A stretch of 64,000 nt of DNA from Acanthaster planci (Eukaryota; Echinodermata; Asteroidea; Valvatida; Acanthasteridae): contig NW_019091357.1 of the NCBI RefSeq assembly GCF_001949145.1, positions 1,295,210-1,359,209 of the forward strand. The letters are read 5' to 3'. A program made the position numbers and the translations under genes. Positions 56,030 through 64,000 of the stretch are shown piece after piece. Below the pieces are notes generated by a model, which saw only the letters and a list, made by a program, of their open reading frames with translations, made no database searches and had not been told where the DNA came from. Position 1 is the stretch's first letter; every line of letters starts with the position of its first letter.

Positions 56030-59000
56030 TTCCGATCTTGCTATTGCGGAAACTTTTAAAACTGATCTTTACGTTTTCGTCATAATTGTGTTTCTAGACT
56101 ATATATTTCCTCCTCTGTCGTATAAAGCACACGTGGAACGCACCTGCCATCAAGATGTATAGAGAACTGGTTGTCACGAGTTGAAAAACGAGTAAAGTGC
56201 GAATCTCTGAAATGGGTGGGCGTTCTCTGCATATATTCTTTTTTGAGTACAATGATGCGACGGTGTGGTTTGGCTGTGATACGATGTTTCCCGATTTGGA
56301 ACAGAACAGCGGGGGGTTTTTGTAAGTCTACGTACCTGGAAAATGAGAAAGAATACTAAACCAGTGTAAGGTTTTAGTTGACAATGGCTGATACCGGGGC
56401 CTCGTTGGCATTGTTATCGCCTCTCTTCAATCTTCCATCCAAAAATAGAAAGGTCCCTTTTCTGGGCCGAATTAGATGGAGAATCATAATCTTGATGTTA
56501 CTTTTCAGAGTGAGGCTTGCGCAAAACTACCTCGGGTTGGAAAAAGAGCTCTGATAAATTAGCAATTGTTGATGAGCAGAACCACGTCGTGGGGATCATC
56601 TGTCTGCATATGTCTGCCGTGTCAGATAAAGAGGGCAGGCGATGTGGAAATATGATAAAGAACGGTTGTTTGAATTGTACAACCCAGCGTAGAGGCACCT
56701 CTCATCGCGAGACAGATCGCCTGATATTCCTTGGGAAGAGAGAGCAGAAACCTATAATATATAGAGGACGTAGTTTCATATTGGGGGGGGTACTGTCTAG
56801 TTTTTTAATATGCAGTATTCCCTGTTGTTCCGTCCCTGTGGGATTTCGGGGGGGTGCATGGTGGAATTATTCATCTTTTGCTTCTCGTGAAATTCTGCTG
56901 CAAGACAGGTGGTGAATTCACTCGGGTCTTTCTTATCCCGAGCGTTGCTGTTTATCGATTGCAGATTTTTAGAAATTGCACATCGAAATGAAGACAACAA
57001 CAACGACGACAAAAGCAACAATATCAACAACAACAAAACCCCCAAACGAGGAATGCTTGTACCCATTTATCCTGGGACAGTTCCTTAAACCCTTGTCTTT
57101 ATTGATGTTTGCTGCTAATTCCATTTCTTGGCAAAGGTTACTCAATTTTTTCACGAGAGTGCTCTTCTCCAATAAGATCGAATCTTGGATCTCCAATAAG
57201 CTGAAAGGGTATAAATTTTCGCCCGAAAGGTTGCGTGCAAACGAAGCAATCGCTCGAGCTGCGTGTAGTGTTGCACAAGCAATTATGCAACATTTTGAAC
57301 AGCCCTGATGCTGTTGCTAATAAATCCAGCTTACAACGAAGTCATCCCCATTAAGAACGATACGGACAGAGCCGAGCAGACATTCTAAACTTGGCAGTGT
57401 ATTCTTCTTGAAGGGTTTGGCCTTCACATTTTATTTCGGGCAAAATGTCTTGCACATGGTCGTTACATAATCCTGACAAATAAAACACTTCAGTTATCTA
57501 TTCACAGGTAAATTAACAAGGCCTACATGAAAACCAATACCCCGATTTTAGCGTTCTCTGTTAATGTGACGCAAATTTTTCGAAGTACAAACTGTAACGC
57601 GAAGTTTTGGGTTTGTTTTTCAGGCTTACACAAGAGATGCCTAGTTCTATTCTAGTTCCCTACAAATTACCGACGTATTCGTCCATAATACAGCCACGGT
57701 TACCGGCGACTGCGCAACTGAAACCTTGTTGAATTGAAAGGCTGTTTGTTATTCGTACACATTTGCAACGACCGTCGCCGTTGCTATTGTTCTCCGATCA
57801 ACTGGCTGGCAGTTTCAAAATCACGGCGCACTCGAATTTGAGGTTGAAACTCGAAAGCGCTTCAGCTGCCAGCGAGACTCAGGCTGTGTGCCGGAAGGGC
57901 GGTTGTTGTTTTAAAAAAAAATGCGCGGGAGTAGTCAAGCAACTTTACTGTCAACCGGCAAAGTTAGACGGGAGCTGTTTTGAATGAAGCTAAATTTAGC
58001 TCGGGTGAACTATTTAGCGAATCGTAAGAGGTGTTTCCTTTTTTTAACGTGGTGGATTAGATCACTCAAAGAAACGACCAGAAAATAGAAACCATCAATA
58101 ACTACACCTAATAAATTGTACTTCAGTTTTCAAGAGTTCTCATTATTTTGCAGGCAACGTAATTTATCTGTCATACATGCCCTCATGTATCAAGATCACT
58201 GCCAAGATTATGACACAGAAAGGCCTGTCGTTAAAAGACAACATTCTTCAAGGAATGAGACAAACTGCTAGACAAACTGCCGCTGTTCGACAAAGCAAGG
58301 TGCTCATCTTTACAGAAAGGTTTGCGGTAGAAGCCGATGTTTACAGAAAGTTTTTCGGGTAGCATCGCATGATCCTTTACAAATAGTCGTTAAGCTCCCC
58401 CCAAGAGATCGTTGAAATGCGCTGAATGTGGGAGGTTCACGGTTCAGCGACATGAGAACATGAGCAGAATTGGGTAATAATAATGAATGGTCGTGAAAAG
58501 GCAAATCACAGTGACGCTGTTGTATAAAAAGTCTTTTGCTACTCTACACTCAGCGACGCTGTCTGGCACCATCATTGGTTCTGGTTCTGCCAGAACGCCG
58601 TTGATTGCACGGTACGATTTTGTCGTTTATTAACCCGGTTTATCTCCTTGCTGAACTGGTGTTCTTCAAAATTTCGTCCGTGTAATACTAGAGATTGTCT
58701 GCCAGATTTAGTGTCGATTTGTAGGGTTTCGGTGTTCAAAAATTTACACACCCGGTGATTGCTAAAAATATATAACTCGCTCACTCTTCAGGTAGTTGCT
58801 TCAGGGGATCCAAACAAAAGTAGTTTTCTTTTTCCTTTTGCCAGTTGGTCAAAAGAAACATTTTCATTACGCGCTGTTTTGCCCTTTCCACTATGTAAAA
58901 TTTAGTGGGGTCGTCCCTTCTGTTTCGACACAATAAAAAAAATAACACATTCTCAAAACTCCATAGTCAAGCGCTAAACATCCACTCTGAAGTAGTTTTT

Positions 59001-59600
59001 AAGCATGAAATCGTCAGTATATTGAATCGATTGATTTACCGTGTTAACAGATCGCAAAACTGGCATACATCACCTCATTTCCCCAAGGCAATAAAAAAAA
59101 TCAGACTATGAGCAGACATTTCCAGATATTTCTTCACAAATAGCTTTTTATGTAAAATACAGGGGAAGCCCAACAGAATTTCAAGATGACCTGCTGTCCC
59201 AACCAAATTACCCTTAATGAGTTAGCCCGTCTTGCAAAAAAAAGTCTTTTAATGCATTGGTAACTGGTTCCAATGTTGTACCAATTACAGCTGGTTTCTT
59301 CCATACATTTCGTTTTGAATGTTTTTAAATAGTAACATGCAAGGAAACACCATTTTATTGTGCTCATGGGTTCCGATCACACACATAGCCAGACAAGCCT
59401 TGTCTATGAACGAAGGCGAATCTTTGAAAGTTCTTTATGATTCTAAGGATCCTCTTGCAATTTTCCTTGTAAAAACAGGAGATACTTAAAAAAAAGTTAT
59501 CTGCCGAAAAGTAATCTACACTCAACTAAGAAAAAACAGGTCTGTAACCGAGATTGTCGTGAGAACTGATTCATTCTTTAACCATTGCCAAAAACGTGTT
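56030..59600. other. Intergenic, no gene recognised
   Basis: Short unrelated open frames only. A CAA/ACA-rich simple stretch lies at about 56990-57040 and a G run at about 56784. Confidence 0.5.
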
Positions 59601-59619
59601 CAGGGGTTGAGATTGTCAT

Positions 59620-59965
59620 TTTCTGTTGACAGGTGCTGTCGACGTGGCTGCGCTCGGCCAAAAAAATTGTGATCGTAGACTACAGTGAAGAAGTGAATTA
59701 AGATATTCAACAAGGACGGCACTTTGGATTTCTCGTTCATTGCATTGCCAGCTGATGAACGTAGCGAAACAGATGATCGCCCACGCAGTGTAGAAGTCAA
59801 AAAGGACGGGACCATCTTAGGTGATGATACCAATAGAAAAGTACTGACGAAGCACAAACCCAGCGCCGTGGCTCGCTCCTCCGCAAGCTGTCCGTAGTGA
59901 TCGAGCCGTACTACTTGGCCGTTGGTAGCAGCGATCAAGTCGCCATTAGCCACCTCGAAGACGAA
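59620..59965 (+). pseudogene. TRIM/NHL-type beta-propeller pseudogene fragment
   Basis: Across three forward frames the sequence spells parts of NHL-repeat blades: V-D-V-A-A-L-G, I-V-I-V-D-Y-S, K-I-F-N-K-D-G-T-L-D-F, S-V-E-V-K-K-D-G-T-I-L, N-R-K-V-L-T-K-H and I-E-P-Y-Y-L-A-V. The V-x-N-x-D-G and D-x-x-R-K-V-L-T-x-H patterns are those of the C-terminal propeller of TRIM2/3/71-like proteins and invertebrate relatives. The frame shifts at least three times: in an A run near 59660, near 59699, and between K-P-S and L-L-R-K near 59865. There is no RING or B-box nearby. It is a decayed fragment of what was probably a ubiquitin-ligase-type or RNA-binding TRIM-NHL protein. Confidence 0.6.
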
Positions 59966-60071
59966 GCAAGGTGATTTACCGCGGTGAAGCTGAGCTCTTT
60001 TCCATCAAGCCGCAAAGCGTATACCGCCATTTGAAATTATTCCAATGGGCGGATACAATGCAAAAACTGGG

Positions 60072-60258
60072 ATGTTAAAGTAACACCCCGGTGCTATCAG
60101 AGGACTACACTAACACCTTTTACTGGTGTTGTTTGGTGTTTTAACACCCTCCAGTGCACTGTAAAACTTATCGATGTGCAAATTAACACCAGCGGTATTA
60201 AAGAAACTCTCTGGTGTAGTCTTCTGATAAAATTAGAAGTGTTGATTTTAACATGCAG
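60072..60258. repeat. Palindromic MITE rich in AACACC
   Basis: The left arm (TGTTAAAGTAACACC ... TATCAGAGGACTACAC) is mirrored by the right arm, whose reverse complement reads TGTTAAAATCAACAC ... TATCAGAAGACTACAC. The interior has several GGTGTT/AACACC repeats. Noncoding. Confidence 0.75.
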
Positions 60259-60599
60259 TGTAGCATTGGGCGTCAGACAATTTTTGTCACGACACCAACT
60301 TGTGAGTGTTAGCTTCTCTTGGACTTTTGAAAATGAACCTCAATTCCTCCAGTGATGTGTTTGCCTAATGATATTTTACCGTGACTTATGCATCAAATAT
60401 CCACCGTCGCCCGCATGAACAGACCGTACTACATCCAAAACTGAAAATGTCTGGCCGGGTGGAGGAGATTCCTAGCTGATTCAACCCAGCGCACCATCCT
60501 GGCGCTATTAATTTGCTTTGTGAATTACATGTGTAACCGAAGGCCAGAAATACGTCATGCACCAAGCATTGCAATTTTCAAGTCGAAACTTCACTCCCT

Positions 60600-61860
60600 T
60601 AATGTAGGAGTTATCAGGGGGGGGGGCTCACTTTAAATAAATATCTGCTCCGTCACCTCGCGCCTGCATATTACATCCCTGATGAAGAGATTATGCAGTA
60701 TTCCACCAGAACCAGAACCGATTTCTTGTTCTTTTTCTATCAACATTATAAAAAAACAGAAACAGGCAAGACAGTCTCTGACTCCGGCTTTTGTTTGTTT
60801 TGTTGTAGTTTGTTGTCCGTTGCTGCTGTTGCGGCACCCAGCACTCGCTTCCCAGTGAACCAGGAATTATAAAAGTAAAGTCTGGATGCTTCAGTACGAT
60901 GGCCTGCTTTATTTTTCTGAAAATTCATTTGCCGGAACAAGATCGCGTGCAAATGTTAAAACTGCGACATGAACAATCAAATAATGCACCCGGCATGAAA
61001 GCCACTGACCAACAGCTGTCGCTATTTCCCCGAGCTACGTATGGATCGACCCGCAGCCTGCTGAATCTGACACGACCTATGTAGAGACAGTAGAACCAGT
61101 CTATTTGTATGTTTCACGAAGGTGGTCACGTCCATTAGTAGTCAAAGGTAAAGACAGAATTTAATTCTCAATTTTCTTTTCAAAAGCATAAATAAAATAA
61201 CTTATAATGATATATTTCGTTTTTTTAAAGTAACTTAACATATTAAAATAAAGGATATGGATGAAATTAATTCACTTTAAACTACACTTGAAGAAGGTTT
61301 CAATAAGTAAATACCCCCATGAGTTCAACTTGGACTACACCACAACTAGCATCCTTTCAAATCCCATTGGTCGGTCAATTGATTGACCTTTATAACCGAG
61401 GGGACTTTAAAACGTAAACGCACGTACCACGACTGGGGGTGCATATAGATTTTTGACTCACGTCTGGTCCGTCGAGCGTCGTTACGTACTCCATCCGTGG
61501 TTACTCAAAGACCAGCGGTGGTTTGTTCCCAATTCCGCCAAACTGCTCGGAATACCGAATAGGAAGGTAGGCAAAGCACAGATTTTGTTTCTACATGTAG
61601 ACTGCTTTCGTTTCGTATGTACATATGTGAATAGCAAGAACCGATGCACTACTCAACATGACTCAACCGATCGAATTGCTTTCTCTTTGTTTTCGAGAAT
61701 TTTGTTGCTTGAGACTGCATGGAACTGTCGGTAGTGCCTTCCCTTACTATTCAGGAAGTACATATGTGGACCACAACCAACACGCTTATAAAGTGAAAAA
61801 AATATTGTGCCCTTTTGCTGCGTTCCACCCCTTAAAATACAGCAGAACTACTTGCCTGCG
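60600..61860. other. Intergenic, no gene recognised
   Basis: Contains a run of about ten G at 60618-60627 and a TATAACC at about 61391 followed by an open stretch ending in a possible donor (AGGAAG/GTAGGC at about 61567). That stretch has no recognisable protein, so I do not call an exon. Confidence 0.4.
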
Positions 61861-61864
61861 TAAG

Positions 61865-61975
61865 TTACCCCCAGAACTGTGGGGTCCGACGTCCACTCCT
61901 CTTCCTGTAGGGTCCGCTCCTTTCCCTGTGTGGGGTCAGATGTCCACTCCTCCCACGTTTGTGGGAGAGGAGTGG
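61865..61975. repeat. GGGGTCCGACGTCCACTCC repeat array
   Basis: Three degenerate copies of a (T)GGGGTC-GA-GTCCACTCC motif. The first is preceded by TTACCCCCAGAACTGTG, the same terminus as the element at 63161-63226. Probably a rearranged copy of that family. Confidence 0.6.
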
Positions 61976-62627
61976 GATAATAAAATAGAAAATGAACCAT
62001 TAAATACCAGCCCCCTCCAAAATATCAGGCAATTACAACCCCCAAAATGAAAGAAAACTTCTTTTATTAGAAGTTCAACCATTAAATTCCCCCCCCAAAA
62101 AAACTCAGGCAAACAAACCCCCCCCAAAAATAAAGAAATCAAGATTTTTAAATTGACGTTATAAATTTGTTCACAGAAGAGAATGACTTATGCTTCAATT
62201 GAAGAAAGCTCACCCATTAAACTAGTAAACATTTATCAAGTACAGACTGTTTCCCCCCCAAAAGAATTATTCCACAAGAAGTTGGATCGAAGTGGTTAGG
62301 GAGGAAGTGGCATAGGGCCAAGTGGAAATGGGGCGAAGTGACCCACACCCCTTTAACCGATGGTGCGCACATGCCTATGGAAGAATGATATGCAAAAAAC
62401 TCATGGTGGCGCTCTGTATCTCTCTAGGAGACTTATAAAGGCGTTTCCTTGATATGTTTGTCAAATCTGACCCTTAAACATGTGAACAAGAAAAAGCATG
62501 AAAAGTAAATAAGTTAAGTGAATTGCAAATCTGAAGGTATGAGATGTCTTAATTCACGGTATGAGTTGCCAAAGGTACGTGTACGAGTTGACTTGAAAGC
62601 GGCTAAGCTACAGTACAGACTTGACTA

Positions 62628-62743
62628 GCTGCACTGAATGGAGTGTTAGTATTTCTCTTTTTCGAAGTTTGGACTGGATCGGTCATACTCGGTCCAAAAT
62701 TCAAAAAAGAGGAAAATGCTTCTAACACTGCACTCAATAGAGC
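62628..62743. repeat. Hairpin-forming MITE-like element
   Basis: The left arm AGCTGCACTGAATGGAGTGTTAG and the right arm CTAACACTGCACTCAATAGAGC are inverted copies. Pairing continues inward through CTCTTTTTCGAAGTTTGGAC and its imperfect complement, leaving a loop of about 20 bp. Confidence 0.75.
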
Positions 62744-63151
62744 TAAGACATGACACTGTTTCATACATGATATAGTTTCTCGACTTTTGTCACAGTTTTT
62801 GCCAATAAGCCCCTCACATCCAGAGATAAAATTGCTCGTGATTTAGGTGTCTGTACAGTTGTGTTTGTTTGGTTGCATTTGGCCGAATAAATAATTATTA
62901 ATTCTTGGAAGTAGTATCTACCTTACATCTGTACATTTTATGTGGTTCATGTCTTTGAATATCAGATGGCCGATAAGTCTTCAGAAGTTTGTGTGTTACC
63001 AGTTTTCCATTTAACTGGATATGACAAGAGACAGTTACCCCAAATCCTTGATGCTGTGGAAAAGAAACTTCATTGTCGTCTCGTGGAAGATCTTCCTTTG
63101 CCCTTTGGTATGAATTAAAAATAAAATTTACTTTGTACATGCATGTGGATG

Positions 63152-63235
63152 TACCCTAACATTACCCACAGAACTTTGGGGTCCGATGGGGAGCGGGGTG
63201 GACATTGGACCCCACAGTTCTGGGGATACCCTAAC
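63152..63235. repeat. Short MITE with 9-bp direct repeats
   Basis: An imperfect inverted repeat (ACCCACAGAACTTTGGGGTCC / GGACCCCACAGTTCTGGGGAT) is flanked by TACCCTAAC on both sides (63152-63160 and 63227-63235). The direct repeat looks like a target-site duplication. Confidence 0.75.
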
Positions 63236-64000
63236 GTGGTGTGGCCTCTAACATGGCACACTTTCATTTCGCTTTTTGTGTCTTAACAAAGCAAGAGTTT
63301 CAGCTCCAATTTCACAAGTATTGAGACTTTATCAAACTCCTGACATTCTGATTCATAAATCTCAGTTCTACATACCTGTTACAAAGTTTAGATGAAACTT
63401 GATTTTTTTGGCCCAATTTTCTGAGTTTTTTATGGCGTGCAAAATGAACTCATTTAAAATTTGCCCAGATATGTTTGAAAAGAAATTTCTGGTAAACTTG
63501 CGGATGGGTATTTGAATGGAAGTAATGATGCTTTACAAGAATTTATCAATTTTAAAGGATTTTGTAACTGTTCATATGGGATTTTCTGAGTATAGTGGGA
63601 ACACTCCGCTGAATTCAAGCCCAATTTCTGGATGCCAACAGTTTTGGATTTCATACGAAATTTCATGACACTAAAATTGTTCACAAAGGTTCAACACCCT
63701 GTATCATGAAGGCAATAGTACCAGTTTTTTCATTAATAATTTTACAAACCAGAAATAGTGACGCTTGTGGGGAAGTCCAAGAAAATTTAGCTAATTGCAT
63801 CCCATATGCAATGCCATGTTTTATGTAAAGAATTATCATGAAGACTAGTAACGGAAAATTCTTCGGAGTTTTCTCTATCTAGATTCCCAACAGTAGGATG
63901 AAAAACACCGAAATCCATAAATGCCATCAAGGGTGTGGGACATAGCATGTGTGAAAGTATGGACTTGCCCTTGTATGAGGCATATTCTAAATAAGCTGCA
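63236..64000. other. Window end, no gene recognised
   Basis: AT-rich sequence with only short frames on both strands and no motif that I recognise. Confidence 0.5.

Noticed and set aside
57763-57987. Cys-rich peptide considered as a defensin-like molecule
   Set aside because: No signal peptide, no Met in good context before the Cys segment, and spacing unlike known families.
59600-59953. 117-codon minus-strand frame
   Set aside because: The conserved NHL blade phrases read on the plus strand; this is antisense to the pseudogene.
1-64000. tRNA, rRNA or snRNA genes
   Set aside because: I looked for cloverleaf arms with A/B boxes and conserved rRNA/snRNA segments and saw none; a covariance-model scan would be decisive.

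Overview
This is eukaryotic, intron-rich, roughly 40% GC DNA with sparse genes, many short inverted-repeat elements, fragments of Ty3/gypsy, Penelope-like and non-LTR retroelements, and an unusual number of poly-G/poly-C runs. The protein content (multiple IL-17 cytokines, a TRIM/NHL-type propeller relic, an acyl-CoA-ligase/luciferase-type first exon, a P-loop sulfotransferase) fits a marine invertebrate, most likely an invertebrate deuterostome (echinoderm, hemichordate or cephalochordate). A lophotrochozoan cannot be excluded, and I cannot name the species.

The core of the window is a cluster of six interleukin-17-like cytokine genes in about 42 kb (13.5-56.0 kb). I call them a to f in order: a (+, 13.7-17.2 kb), b (-, 26.1-27.1 kb), c (+, 33.9-36.7 kb), d (-, 39.9-41.4 kb), e (-, 45.7-46.4 kb) and f (-, 53.8-55.9 kb). 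Each encodes a secreted protein of about 170-220 residues with a signal peptide, a variable N-terminal segment and a C-terminal IL-17 cystine-knot-like domain: C-P-W/F, then R-x-P, then a Cys-rich loop, a V-L/M-R strand and a terminal C-x-C or variant. Genes a, b, f and probably d share a phase-0 intron placed directly after the first one to four codons. In b and f, and by inference d, the start codon is immediately followed by the splice donor. Gene c instead has a phase-1 intron inside the cytokine domain, and e appears intronless. Five genes have recognisable TATA boxes on the expected strand (a, b, c, e, f); d has only a weak TATA-like sequence. A perfect kB-type site lies 80 bp upstream of the TATA box of c, and AU-rich ATTTA clusters lie downstream of a, b and c. 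Together these suggest inducible, short-lived cytokine transcripts.

Region by region. 0-6 kb: two related first exons of a 4-coumarate-CoA-ligase/luciferase-type gene on the minus strand, a decayed Ty3/gypsy pol fragment, a Penelope-like GIY-YIG fragment, one candidate plus-strand exon and a MITE. 6-13 kb: no gene recognised. 13-56 kb: the IL-17 cluster, with an intronless-CDS sulfotransferase (50.2-51.1 kb) nested between e and f, and repeats (two copies of one MITE family, three of another, one LINE 3' end, two minisatellites). 56-64 kb: no intact gene; a frameshifted TRIM/NHL-type propeller pseudogene at 59.6-60.0 kb and several hairpin-forming elements.

The most notable result is that c and d have each lost the same two cysteines that form one of the two core disulfides of the IL-17 fold, and in both the second is replaced by Phe. 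This suggests a structurally distinct sub-lineage of IL-17 within the cluster.
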